From Acinetobacter silvestris (GTDB lineage Bacteria > Pseudomonadota > Gammaproteobacteria > Pseudomonadales > Moraxellaceae): 64,000 nt of DNA. Position numbers and translations under genes: made by a program. The stretch covers positions 224,146-288,145 of the forward strand of contig NZ_NEGB01000005.1 in assembly GCF_002135235.1 (NCBI RefSeq), given 5' to 3'. The notes beneath the pieces are model-generated. The model saw only the letters and a list, made by a program, of their open reading frames with translations. It was not told the DNA's origin and ran no database searches. This document shows positions 9,794 through 18,317 of the stretch, piece by piece; positions within the stretch are counted from its first letter, which is position 1, and each line of letters opens with the position of its first letter.

Positions 9794-11068
9794 TCAAAAC
9801 CAGCCTTTACGCCCTTTTAACACAGCATCAGCACAACGTAAAGTTTCTTGGCTTAGTCCCCAAAGACGATAATCACCCGTTATTGAACCAATCATAAAAT
9901 TATGTGTATAAGCAAAACTGAGTTGCCGTTGTGGATCACACCAAGCACCAGAGCCATTGTATCCGATATGACCAAAGCCCTGTTGAGCACGTTTACCCAT
10001 CGTTAAAACACGGTGATAACCTAGTCTCCATTTCATTGGAATCGGCATCACACGATCACGTTTGAGACTTTGAATTTGGCTCAATGCTGTAAAAACTTCA
10101 GGTTTAAGTATTTCTTGGTTTTCCCAGACACCCTTATTGGCCAGCATGGCATACATTTTAGCCAAACTATTGGCCGTAAAAGCACCATTCGCAGCAGGAA
10201 TAATCGCTTGCAAACCTTGATCACTAAAGAAACTAAAATCTTTCATACCTTTCGGTATCATTGCATCTAAAAAATCTTGTGGATTTTGCCCACTTAATTC
10301 AATCAGTTTTTCAGAAAAATGACGTTTGTGTTGTTTTTTAATGACAGGTTGAACTGACTTATGCTCTGTTTGAGCTAATTCAATCGGTGATTTTATTTTT
10401 GCTAATGGGCGAGCCACACGACTAAGCTGGTCTAAAGGTACACCAAAATATGCACCATCTAAATCTAAAGGATCAATCAAATAACGTTGCATCAACCAAA
10501 CCAATGGTTGCTTGGTGGCTTTTTCTAATACACCACCCACTAACCAACCAAAAGTCAGTGCTTGATAAGCACTATCAGTCCCAATTTCAAACCGAGGTGT
10601 TGCTTGCTCCATGACTTTTAGCATATGTTGCCAATCCGCCATTTCAACTGCTCTCGTAATCATATTTCGAATATCATATAAACCACTTTGATGACTCAAA
10701 ATATGCCTTAAAGTCATGGCTGATTTACCCTTTTGCCCAAACTCGGGCCAATACTGAATAACCGGCGTATCGTAATCTAAAAAGCCTTCACTGACTAAAA
10801 TATGCGCCAATGTTGCAAGGACACCTTTCCCTGTTGAATAACATACAGATAAAGTATCTTGTGCCCAATTTTCTATTGCAGATTTTTTTCCAGTAAAAAT
10901 ATCAACAACTTTTTTCCCCTGAAAATAAACAGCAAGCGCAGCTCCACCATGATCAACACGTGCATCTTGTAATCGGCTAAATTGCTGTGCTAAGTCTTGA
11001 AATCTTTCATCGACCAAACCTTGGTAATTCTCAGTATTAGCAAAAATAATATCTTTAAACTGGCCCAT
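9794..11068 (-). CDS. Serine hydrolase, class C beta-lactamase/esterase family
   Basis: The 424-residue protein has the penicillin-binding/beta-lactamase fold. The SxxK catalytic pair is in CYSTGKGV (Ser78, Lys81 from this start), a Tyr-containing second motif in DSAYQALTFGWL, and the C-terminal HIGYNGSGAW replaces KTG. This pattern fits EstB-like esterases and carboxypeptidase-like hydrolases rather than a resistance enzyme, and no signal peptide is visible. I start at ATG 11068. A GTG at 11080 is possible, but its AAGG would abut the codon. The substrate is unknown. Confidence 0.8.
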   Translation of the reverse strand: MGQFKDIIFANTENYQGLVDERFQDLAQQFSRLQDARVDHGGAALAVYFQGKKVVDIFTGKKSAIENWAQDTLSVCYSTGKGVLATLAHILVSEGFLDYDTPVIQYWPEFGQKGKSAMTLRHILSHQSGLYDIRNMITRAVEMADWQHMLKVMEQATPRFEIGTDSAYQALTFGWLVGGVLEKATKQPLVWLMQRYLIDPLDLDGAYFGVPLDQLSRVARPLAKIKSPIELAQTEHKSVQPVIKKQHKRHFSEKLIELSGQNPQDFLDAMIPKGMKDFSFFSDQGLQAIIPAANGAFTANSLAKMYAMLANKGVWENQEILKPEVFTALSQIQSLKRDRVMPIPMKWRLGYHRVLTMGKRAQQGFGHIGYNGSGAWCDPQRQLSFAYTHNFMIGSITGDYRLWGLSQETLRCADAVLKGRKGWF

Positions 11069-11099
11069 TACTTTAGTCACCTTATTCTTATTGCTTTAT

Positions 11100-11131
11100 T
11101 AAAAAAGCCTAAATCATCTCGATTTAGGCTT
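11100..11131 (-). terminator. Rho-independent terminator behind the MaoC gene
   Basis: The minus-strand stem AAGCCTAAATC / GATTTAGGCTT with a 5-base loop is followed by a T-run. It lies 16 bases past the MaoC-family stop. Confidence 0.85.
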
Positions 11132-11146
11132 GATATGTGCACATGC

Positions 11147-12001
11147 TTATAAAGCTTGCACCACACCAGTCACATGTGGTTTTTTGGATTTAACATTCCG
11201 AATCAAAAAGTCAGTCTCCTTACCCTGTTGAGCCGTTAAAAACTCAACTGTAGAAGGCAAATACATCGGCAATTTAAACCAAACATCAGCCTCATAAGCA
11301 TCTGGCAAAGTTAAATTTGCCAATGCACGCGCCTTACTCCACATACCATGTGCAATGGCTTGTTTAAAACCAAATGCTTTAGCAGTTACAGCATGAATAT
11401 GAATGAGGTTAAAGTCCCCTGAGGTCATTGCATAACGACGACCCATATTTTCCGACACATTCCATTCTGCTTGAACTTGATAATTCGGCTCTTTGCTTTC
11501 TGTGGCTTTTTCTGATGCCGCACCTGTGGTTTTTTGACGCGATAAATAAGTTGTTGTACCTTGCATCACAACGTCATTGCCCACTTTTGCTGTGGTGATA
11601 AAATCGAATTGCACGCCTTTATCATGTGACTTAAGTTCACCAAACTGACACGATAATGTCAGTTGCTCATTCACACCAATTTTACGTGTTTGCTGAACAA
11701 TATTACGAATATGTACCAAACCTAAAATTGCAAATGGAAAAGCTTCCGATGTCATCATATGCATTTGTAAACTTTGTGACAGTACGGCTAAGTAAATGGC
11801 AGGAATATAACCATTATTTTTAAAACCACAGACTTCGTTATAAGCTTTCAAATGACTTGGATCAATTTTGAATGAATCCACCACATACTCAACTTGTGGT
11901 AGAACTTTATCAGCTTGTGGCTTTTTAAAAATAAGACCTTGTATCACTTTTGGATAAGCTAAATAAGGTTTAGGAAGTTGACTAAAATGGCGAGTATTCA
12001 T
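11147..12001 (-). CDS. MaoC-family (R)-specific enoyl-CoA/ACP hydratase (HtdX-like)
   Basis: This 284-residue double hot-dog protein carries the hydratase-2 motif SGDFNLIHIH at residues 194-203, with HGM at 218-220 closing it. It should add water to 2-enoyl thioesters to give (R)-3-hydroxyacyl products. The ATG at 12001 gives MNTRHFSQLP; an upstream in-frame extension is not credible. Its partners are the FabG4-type reductase just upstream on the same strand and the divergent thiolase. Together these make a plausible reversible four-carbon or longer acyl cycle. Confidence 0.85.
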   Translation of the reverse strand: MNTRHFSQLPKPYLAYPKVIQGLIFKKPQADKVLPQVEYVVDSFKIDPSHLKAYNEVCGFKNNGYIPAIYLAVLSQSLQMHMMTSEAFPFAILGLVHIRNIVQQTRKIGVNEQLTLSCQFGELKSHDKGVQFDFITTAKVGNDVVMQGTTTYLSRQKTTGAASEKATESKEPNYQVQAEWNVSENMGRRYAMTSGDFNLIHIHAVTAKAFGFKQAIAHGMWSKARALANLTLPDAYEADVWFKLPMYLPSTVEFLTAQQGKETDFLIRNVKSKKPHVTGVVQAL

Positions 12002-12150
12002 ACTGAACCTGTATCGAATTATTTTTAGATAAATCATTATGCAGTGTTTTCTCTTGTATCGGCTTTAAAAATTCTTCCAAGCATCAACAAGAGCTGATTA
12101 GAGAGAACATATACCTAGATGAAAACACCTTGATTATCCCTCTCTAACTT

Positions 12151-12185
12151 TTTCCAGTGTGCTCATCATTAAAGCACACTGGAAA
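12151..12185 (-). terminator. Strong inverted repeat after fabG4, possible terminator/attenuator
   Basis: Thirteen-base perfect arms beginning TTTCCAGTGTGCT enclose a 9-base loop 14 bases beyond the fabG stop. No long T-run follows, so it may only reduce read-through into the MaoC gene or stabilise the mRNA end. Confidence 0.6.
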
Positions 12186-12198
12186 TCCATTAGAGTGC

Positions 12199-13590
12199 TT
12201 AAGCACCCAATAAACTTTGACCACAGACACGAACTACATTACCATTTAAACCTGTTGAAGCACTTGATGCAAATAAAGCAATCGTTTCTGCAACATCAAC
12301 TGGTAGACCGCCTTGACTCATTGAGTTCATACGACGACCTGCTTCACGAATCGCAAAAGGAATTGCCGCAGTCATTTGAGTTTCAATAAAACCAGGGGCA
12401 ACAGCATTGATAGTAATACCATCTTTTAATACAGGTGCAGTAAATTTCACCAAACCAATCACGCCAGCTTTAGACGCGGCATAGTTTGTTTGACCCAAGT
12501 TACCTGCAATACCAGAAATTGAAGAGACACAAACAATGCGACCATTCTCATTCAAACCTGAATGATTCAATAAATAATCATTGATGCGTTCTGCAGCAGA
12601 TAAATTAATATTGATCACCATATCCCATAATTCAGGTTTCATATTCGCTAAAGTTTTATCGCGAGTAACACCAGCATTATGAACAATGATATCTAAGCCA
12701 CCTTTAGACGCAGCAGCAACTTTAATTTGTTCACCAGCATCAGCAGCAGTGATATCAATCGCAAGTGTTGAACCACCAATTTCATGAGCAACGCGATCTA
12801 AATCTGCTTGTTGTTGTGGTACATCTAAACAAATTACATGTGCGCCATCACGGGACAATACATGTGCAATCGCTTCACCGATACCACGACTCGCACCAGT
12901 CACTAATGCTGTTTTGCCTGCTAAAGGCTTCGCCCAATCAATATCAAGCACATTTGCTTTAGATACATGGATCACTTGACCAGATACATATGCAGAGCGT
13001 GGAGAAATTAAGAAACGTAATGATGATTCTAAGTTAGTAGCGGCATCTGCATCTACAAGAATCAAATCCGCAGCGATCCCTTTTTTGAATTCTTTACCTA
13101 CAGCCTTCACAAAACCTTCAAGTGCACGTTGCGCAATGGCTTGCTGAATCGTTGGTGCAGATTCTGGAGTTAAACCAACAACAATCACACGACCTGAGTT
13201 TTGAATTTGGCGCGCAATCGGATGAAAGAAACTGTATAACTCATGTAACTGTTCTGAATTTTGAATACCAGATGCATCAAAAACAACCGCTTTAAATTTA
13301 GATTCTTTATCACCTTCATTAAAAGCATTGACCGTTAAACCTACTTTAGCAGCGGCTTGCTGTAATTCAGCATTATTTCCCGCATAACTATTTGCATGAA
13401 TGTTACTTAATACTTGTGCAATTTCGCCTGAAAAAATGCTATTTGGTGCTGCACCAACGAGAACTGCCCCTTTAAGCACAGGTGTCGCAGATTCAAATCG
13501 ATCTAACTCAAGAGGAGCAGGTAAACCTAAATTTTTAATGACAAATTTACCAATTGGAGATTTAGAAAAAGCTTGGTATTGGTCAGACAT
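12199..13590 (-). CDS. High-molecular-weight 3-oxoacyl-ACP/CoA reductase (FabG4 type)
   Basis: At 463 residues this is almost twice the length of ordinary FabG. Residues 1-210 form a degenerate Rossmann/flavodoxin-like N-terminal domain. Residues 225-463 are a complete SDR with TGASRGIG at 231-238, HNAG near 304, and the catalytic set SSISG (356-360), Tyr370 and Lys374 in YAASKAG. HMwFabG enzymes reduce 3-oxoacyl-CoA or -ACP, often with NADH. It is followed by a MaoC hydratase and faces a thiolase, the same trio as mycobacterial htdX-fabG4-fadA2. Confidence 0.88.
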   Translation of the reverse strand: MSDQYQAFSKSPIGKFVIKNLGLPAPLELDRFESATPVLKGAVLVGAAPNSIFSGEIAQVLSNIHANSYAGNNAELQQAAAKVGLTVNAFNEGDKESKFKAVVFDASGIQNSEQLHELYSFFHPIARQIQNSGRVIVVGLTPESAPTIQQAIAQRALEGFVKAVGKEFKKGIAADLILVDADAATNLESSLRFLISPRSAYVSGQVIHVSKANVLDIDWAKPLAGKTALVTGASRGIGEAIAHVLSRDGAHVICLDVPQQQADLDRVAHEIGGSTLAIDITAADAGEQIKVAAASKGGLDIIVHNAGVTRDKTLANMKPELWDMVININLSAAERINDYLLNHSGLNENGRIVCVSSISGIAGNLGQTNYAASKAGVIGLVKFTAPVLKDGITINAVAPGFIETQMTAAIPFAIREAGRRMNSMSQGGLPVDVAETIALFASSASTGLNGNVVRVCGQSLLGA

Positions 13591-13728
13591 GATTATTATC
13601 TCTCAGCAATATAATTGTGAATGAATTGCAGGTATCATTTAACTTCAATGTAATGTCAGATACTTATAATGACTTCAATTCATTCGTTCCACCATAATAA
13701 TACTTGAGTTACCCCCTTGATGTCTTGA

Positions 13729-13776
13729 CCTGAATGATCAGTCAAATGTCATTTTAGTCAATTCAGGCCATTTGAC
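13729..13776. promoter_or_regulatory. Interlaced inverted repeats in the fabG4-thiolase divergent control region
   Basis: CCTGAAT (13729) pairs with ATTCAGG (13761), and GTCAAATG (13741) pairs with CATTTGAC (13769), so the two palindromes are interleaved at the same 32/28-base offset. TTGACT within the last arm could be a -35 element toward the thiolase. The site lies 52 bases upstream of the thiolase start and about 140 upstream of fabG4, so it is well placed to control both. The regulator is not in view. Confidence 0.45.
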
Positions 13777-13828
13777 TCTATGGTAATGTATGCCCTAAGA
13801 ATATCGTAAACATGCTTGGAAAAGCCTT

Positions 13829-15355
13829 ATGAGCAAATCAACTCAAGAAAATCCAACTGTCGAGAATTCTGCGACAGAAGCTGTGTCAAATACACCAAAA
13901 TCACGTACACGTACGAATCAAAGTACTGCTACGGCTTCTAAAGCAGCAAATACTACTGCGACACCTCGTCCTCGTACGACATCTTCGCGTAGTAAGCGTA
14001 CTGCAACACATACTAAAAAAGCTGAATCGACAGCACCGGTTACAACTCAAACTTCTGTTCCACAGGAAAAATCTATGAGTCAAAATACTATTCGTCGCGT
14101 TGCTATTATTGGTGGCAATCGTATTCCGTTTGCGCGTTCAAATGGTCCATACTTCCAAGCATCTAACATTGATATGTTAACGGCGGCATTAAATGGCCTA
14201 GTTGAACGTTTCAATTTACAAGGTCAACGTTTAGGTGAAGTTGCTGCTGGTGCAGTATTAAAACACAGCCGTGATTTCAACATGACACGTGAATGTGTAT
14301 TAAATACTCAACTTGCACCAGAAACTCCTGCTTATGACTTACAACAAGCATGTGCTACAGGTTTACAAGCAGCATTCCAAGTCGCCAATAAAATTGCTTT
14401 AGGTCAAATTGATGTAGGTATCGCAGGTGGTGTAGATACAACTTCGGATGCACCAATCGCTTTTGGTGATGGTTTACGCAAAGCATTGCTTGAATTAAAC
14501 ATTGCTAAAACAGCGAAAGATCGTTTAAAAGCACTCACTAAAATCAATATCAAAGACTTACTTGATGCACCTAAAAATGGCGAGCCACGTACAGGCTTAT
14601 CTATGGGTGATCATCAAGCAATCACGACACTAGAATGGGGTATTGCTCGCGAAGCACAAGATGAGCTTGCAGCCTCTTCTCATCATAAAATGGCCAAAGC
14701 ATATGATGAAGGTTTCTTTGAAGACCTAATCACACCATTTATGGGACTTGAGCGTGATAACAACTTACGTGCAGATTCAACTGTAGAAAAGTTAGCAAAA
14801 TTAAAGCCTGCTTTTGGTAAAGGCGATGCGCGTACGATGACTGCGGGTAACTCTACTCCGCTGACCGATGGTGCTTCTGTAGTGCTTTTAGCTTCTGAAG
14901 AATGGGCTAAAGAAAATGGTCATGAAGTTTTAGCATATCTCAGTTTTTCTGAAACTGCTGCAGTGGATTTCGTTGGTAAAAAAGAAGGCTTATTGATGGC
15001 ACCTGCTTATGCAGTTCCACGTATGCTTGAACGTGCGGGTATCACACTACAAGACTTCGATTATTATGAAATACATGAAGCCTTTGCATCACAAGTACTT
15101 TCCACATTAAAAGCTTGGGAAGATCCGAAATTCTGTAAAGAACGTTTAGGCTTGGATGCACCTTTAGGTTCAATCGACCGTTCTAAATTAAATGTTAAAG
15201 GCTCTTCTTTAGCTGCTGGTCATCCATTTGCTGCTACTGGTGGTCGTATTCTTGCAACTGCTGCAAAACTATTGAATGAAAAAGGTTCAGGCCGTGTACT
15301 GATTTCAATCTGTGCTGCAGGTGGTCAAGGCGTAACGGCGATTGTAGAAAAATAA
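13829..15355 (+). CDS. Acetyl-CoA C-acyltransferase (thiolase, FadI/FadA2-like) with N-terminal extension
   Basis: From the first ATG the product is 508 residues. Thiolase homology starts only after residue 86. Catalytic residues are Cys175 in QQACATG, His465 in AAGHPFAATGG and Cys495 in SICAAGGQG, so the enzyme should make or cleave 3-oxoacyl-CoA. The first 82 residues contain 33 Ser/Thr and 13 Lys/Arg and look disordered. An ATG at 14075 (MSQNTIRRV) has AGGA seven bases upstream and would give a normal 426-residue thiolase, so two starts are possible. It is divergent from fabG4. Confidence 0.9.
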   Translation: MSKSTQENPTVENSATEAVSNTPKSRTRTNQSTATASKAANTTATPRPRTTSSRSKRTATHTKKAESTAPVTTQTSVPQEKSMSQNTIRRVAIIGGNRIPFARSNGPYFQASNIDMLTAALNGLVERFNLQGQRLGEVAAGAVLKHSRDFNMTRECVLNTQLAPETPAYDLQQACATGLQAAFQVANKIALGQIDVGIAGGVDTTSDAPIAFGDGLRKALLELNIAKTAKDRLKALTKINIKDLLDAPKNGEPRTGLSMGDHQAITTLEWGIAREAQDELAASSHHKMAKAYDEGFFEDLITPFMGLERDNNLRADSTVEKLAKLKPAFGKGDARTMTAGNSTPLTDGASVVLLASEEWAKENGHEVLAYLSFSETAAVDFVGKKEGLLMAPAYAVPRMLERAGITLQDFDYYEIHEAFASQVLSTLKAWEDPKFCKERLGLDAPLGSIDRSKLNVKGSSLAAGHPFAATGGRILATAAKLLNEKGSGRVLISICAAGGQGVTAIVEK

Positions 15356-15378
15356 GAGCTCTACTTTTAAGTGTTGAA

Positions 15379-15408
15379 TAAAAAACACCTCTTCTGAGGT
15401 GTTTTTTA
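15379..15408 (+). terminator. Rho-independent terminator of the thiolase gene
   Basis: AACACCTC / GAGGTGTT stem with a TTCT loop, preceded by A-run and followed by six T, 25 bases after the stop. Confidence 0.9.
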
Positions 15409-15647
15409 ATTTAAAATATTCTTTGCCAATGCTTCATTTATAAATTACAACTTAGACTCTCTATTGCAGGGAAATTCTCTACTCCCTCAACAATCCTCTA
15501 TTTCTACCAAGCATAAATTTACTTAATTTTTATTCGTTTATTTCTACTTTATTAAAATTATCTAAGCTAATAATGCACAAGCCTTGTTTTATTTTACTAT
15601 CCAGATTTACATAAGTATTGATTCCTCAACAATTACTCATCTTAATA
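15409..15647. other. AT-rich spacer between two terminators
   Basis: The stretch is flanked by the thiolase terminator and the aceI terminator, both pointing inward. I see no reading frame with a credible start, no repeat and no structured RNA in it. Confidence 0.5.
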
Positions 15648-15674
15648 AAAAAGCCACATATATCATGTGGCTTT
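15648..15674 (-). terminator. Rho-independent terminator of aceI
   Basis: AAAGCCACA / TGTGGCTTT stem with a 7-base loop and a minus-strand T-run, 22 bases past the aceI stop. Confidence 0.88.
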
Positions 15675-15695
15675 AAAACTCATCCTTCATTTGAC

Positions 15696-16124
15696 TTAAG
15701 CTGAATGTGCAGGCTGATAACCCAAACGTGCTTCAATATAGTCATAACACCATTGGAAAATAAAGGTGTAGATCAAAATACAGAAGGTCATACTAAAATC
15801 AAGTAAGATTGCCTGAAGAATACTCATATCCATCGCATAAGCAACCATTGGAATCGTGGCTATCATTAAACCACCTTCAAAACCAATCGCATGCATAATT
15901 CGGACTGGAATGGTTCTTTTTAATTGATGTTTTTTTTCATATTTTTCAAAAAAATGATTAAAAATCATATTCCAAATTACAGAAGTGACCGCCATAGCGA
16001 TACCTAATGTACCGGCTATTTCCATAGGCACTTCAAAAATAAAACTTAATGCAATCGCTATGATCACCAACAAGATGATTTCATAACTTAGTGCATGAAT
16101 AATCCTTCTCTTGGAAATCAACAT
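15696..16124 (-). CDS. aceI: PACE-family chlorhexidine efflux transporter AceI
   Basis: This 142-residue inner-membrane protein has four transmembrane segments arranged as two tandem BTP domains. The N-terminal RRIIHALSYE contains the essential acidic residue Glu15 known from AceI. IGFEGGLM and the conserved WNMIFNHFFEK and FQWCYDYIE stretches match the family. AceI exports chlorhexidine and short-chain diamines such as cadaverine and putrescine using the proton gradient. The divergent LysR gene at 16245 is its known type of activator, AceR. Confidence 0.92.
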   Translation of the reverse strand: MLISKRRIIHALSYEIILLVIIAIALSFIFEVPMEIAGTLGIAMAVTSVIWNMIFNHFFEKYEKKHQLKRTIPVRIMHAIGFEGGLMIATIPMVAYAMDMSILQAILLDFSMTFCILIYTFIFQWCYDYIEARLGYQPAHSA

Positions 16125-16149
16125 TTTAAGCTACTCTCTATATTATTCA

Positions 16150-16187
16150 TTGGATGAGTTGTATTTTATGCTTATAATATTGATCAA
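16150..16187 (+). promoter_or_regulatory. aceR promoter with overlapping palindromic site between aceI and aceR
   Basis: TTGGAT (16150-16155) and TATAAT (16173-16178) are spaced by 17 bases and point toward aceR. Directly after the -10, the palindrome TTGATCAA (16180-16187, within ATTGATCAAT) could be bound by AceR. It also covers where a leftward aceI promoter would lie. The boxes are seen directly; the operator role is inferred. Confidence 0.5.
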
Positions 16188-16244
16188 TCGAGTTGGATTC
16201 TTTCAGTTTTATTGATAGATAAACTCTTATAAAAGTGATTATGT

Positions 16245-17135
16245 ATGAATATCAACCAAGAACAACTGATTATTTTTAAAACGGTGATTGAAGCTGGATC
16301 TTTTTCTGCAGCAGCACGAAAACTGGGTAAAGTACCATCTGCCGTTAGCATGTCTATTTCAAACTTAGAAATTGATCTTAATCTCAATTTATTCAATCGT
16401 ATCGGGCGTGAGCCTATTCCCACTCCTCAAGCACTCAGCCTGTATGAAAAAACTGAACAATTACTGATAGAAATGAATCAATGGAAGCAACAAGCTTCTG
16501 CCTTGAGTAATGGTTTGGAATCTGCATTAAATATTGTGGTGGTTTCTGAACTTTTACATACACATTGGACTGACTACATTTCTTTACTTGAGCAAGAATT
16601 TCCTGAACTTCAAATTAATATTTTTTCAGCTCCTCAAGAAGATGCCTTAAAGTTGCTGATGAATCAATCTGCACAACTCGCCTTAATGTTTGAACGTGAA
16701 CAATTAGAAAGCCGCGAACAATTTGTAGAACTAAAACGCGAAGCATTGGTTCCTGTCGCAGCCAAAGACTATCCTTTGGCACAATTTGAACACGTTAGTT
16801 TTGAACAAATCCTACAAAGTCGACAAATTGTCGTCGCCAGTCGCGACCGAACCATTAAACCTGAATTACTCTACTCAAAACGCAATTGGCGTACTGACAA
16901 TCATCATTCTGCATGCGCAATGATTATGCAAGGTCTAGGTTGGGGAGTATTACCTTTAGAAATGTTTAATGAAAACCCAAGCTTAAAAAAGCAATTAAAA
17001 ATTTTAAACTTTTCAGATTTCACTCCTAAATTTGAATATTTTGTCGATTTAGTTTGGAGTCGTGAAACTGAACTGGGTGCAGCTGCTCGTTTTTTGATTA
17101 ATCACATCCGAAAGCAACGAATTCATACAAAATAA
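16245..17135 (+). CDS. aceR: LysR-family activator of aceI (AceR)
   Basis: The 296-residue protein has an N-terminal winged HTH (SFSAAARKLGKVPSAVSMSI, residues 19-38) and a C-terminal two-lobe inducer-binding domain. It is divergently transcribed from aceI, the arrangement described for AceR, which activates aceI in response to chlorhexidine or diamines and represses itself. Naming rests on this context plus family, since inducer specificity cannot be read from the sequence. Confidence 0.82.
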   Translation: MNINQEQLIIFKTVIEAGSFSAAARKLGKVPSAVSMSISNLEIDLNLNLFNRIGREPIPTPQALSLYEKTEQLLIEMNQWKQQASALSNGLESALNIVVVSELLHTHWTDYISLLEQEFPELQINIFSAPQEDALKLLMNQSAQLALMFEREQLESREQFVELKREALVPVAAKDYPLAQFEHVSFEQILQSRQIVVASRDRTIKPELLYSKRNWRTDNHHSACAMIMQGLGWGVLPLEMFNENPSLKKQLKILNFSDFTPKFEYFVDLVWSRETELGAAARFLINHIRKQRIHTK

Positions 17136-17178
17136 AGCCGCCATTACCCGATTTTTCACTTTCACCAAAATCACATTA

Positions 17179-17187
17179 TGCTATAAC
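17179..17187 (+). promoter_or_regulatory. Extended -10 promoter element of tal
   Basis: TGCTATAAC is an extended -10 about 37 bases before the tal ATG. A TTTCAC-like -35 lies roughly 17 bases upstream and is weak. Confidence 0.35.
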
Positions 17188-17224
17188 TGAGCTTACAAAT
17201 AATTTAACTAAGAATTAGATCGCA

Positions 17225-18214
17225 ATGACACAATCTACATTAAACCAATTAAAAGCATTCACCACTATTGTTGCGGATACGGGTGACTTAAATGCAATTC
17301 AACAATTTCGCCCTTTGGATGCAACCACCAATCCATCCTTAATTACAGCCGCAGCCAGCCAACTTGAAAATAAAGAGTTGATTGAAGCAGCATATGATCA
17401 GGCTAAATCTGAAGGCTACCAAACAGATGAGTTGATTGAACGTACCATTGATATTTTAACAGTCAAATTGGGCGTTGAAATCTTAAAAATAATTGAAGGT
17501 CGTGTCTCAACTGAAGTTGATGCTTCATTGTCTTACGATACTGAAGCAACTATTGAGAAAGCCAAAGAATTATTAGCGCTCTATCACGCTTATGGCGTCG
17601 ATCAAAATCGTATCTTAATTAAAATTGCTTCAACGTGGGAAGGAATTCAAGCGGCAAAAGCATTAGAAGCGGAAGGCATTCATTGCAATCTCACCTTATT
17701 ATTTGGTTTACATCAGGCTAAAGCCTGTGCTGATGCAAAAGTAACCCTGATTTCACCTTTTGTAGGGCGTATTTTAGATTGGTTTAAAAAAGCTGAAAAT
17801 GTTGAGCATTATCCAGTTGATCAAGACCCTGGTGTTTTATCGGTCAAACAAATTTATCACTTTTATAAACAATATGACATTCAAACTGAAGTGATGGGTG
17901 CGAGTTTCCGCAGTGTTGATCAAGTCCTTGGTTTAGCTGGATGTGATTTACTCACAGTATCACCGAACCTTTTGGCAGAGTTGGAACGTGATCAACGTAC
18001 TGTAACGCCGCAACTCACGTGTGATCATGCGCAGCCACATCAAGCATGTCGTCATGAAACACTCACTGAAGAACAATTCAAACAACTCTTAAATGCTGAC
18101 TTAATGGCATTTCAGTTGTTACAAAGCGGAATAGATGGCTTTATTAAAGCACGAGAACAATTGAATACCTTATTACGTCAGTCCTTTGGACTGAGTGCAA
18201 CCATTAAAGCTTAA
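17225..18214 (+). CDS. tal: Transaldolase
   Basis: Transaldolase moves a dihydroxyacetone unit from sedoheptulose-7-phosphate to glyceraldehyde-3-phosphate in the non-oxidative pentose phosphate pathway. The 329-residue length matches TalB-type enzymes. Signatures are DATTNPSLI near residue 30, the Schiff-base Lys in RILIKIASTWEG (about 135), and EVMGASFRS near 225. It stands alone with a terminator behind it. Acinetobacter lack a complete glycolysis, so its role is probably to supply pentose and erythrose phosphates. Confidence 0.94.
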   Translation: MTQSTLNQLKAFTTIVADTGDLNAIQQFRPLDATTNPSLITAAASQLENKELIEAAYDQAKSEGYQTDELIERTIDILTVKLGVEILKIIEGRVSTEVDASLSYDTEATIEKAKELLALYHAYGVDQNRILIKIASTWEGIQAAKALEAEGIHCNLTLLFGLHQAKACADAKVTLISPFVGRILDWFKKAENVEHYPVDQDPGVLSVKQIYHFYKQYDIQTEVMGASFRSVDQVLGLAGCDLLTVSPNLLAELERDQRTVTPQLTCDHAQPHQACRHETLTEEQFKQLLNADLMAFQLLQSGIDGFIKAREQLNTLLRQSFGLSATIKA

Positions 18215-18218
18215 TCAG

Positions 18219-18242
18219 GTGAACTGAGCATGCTCAGTTCAC
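18219..18242. repeat. 24-bp perfect palindrome downstream of tal
   Basis: The half-site GTGAACTGAGCA is followed directly by its reverse complement with no loop, 4 bases after the tal stop. It could be part of a double terminator with the next hairpin, or a protein-binding site. Confidence 0.6.
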
Positions 18243-18249
18243 TTATAAT

Positions 18250-18287
18250 AAAGCTGAGTTCGTCATGCTATAACAGCTCAGCTTTTC
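18250..18287 (+). terminator. Rho-independent terminator of tal
   Basis: AAAGCTGAG / CTCAGCTTT arms with an 18-base loop and a following T-rich tract. The loop is long, but the position suits termination of tal. Confidence 0.6.
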
Positions 18288-18317
18288 TTAGTCTATGTTT
18301 AAATAAGTGAGAAATTT

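Noticed and set aside
9794..11068. Intrinsic AmpC-type resistance beta-lactamase
   Set aside because: No signal peptide, and the KTG-equivalent region reads HIGYNGSG, which fits the esterase-like branch of the family.
13901..14083. Open frame antisense to the thiolase extension
   Set aside because: Its Arg/Cys/Ser-rich product is the mirror of the repetitive Ser/Thr/Arg coding sequence and has no start signal.
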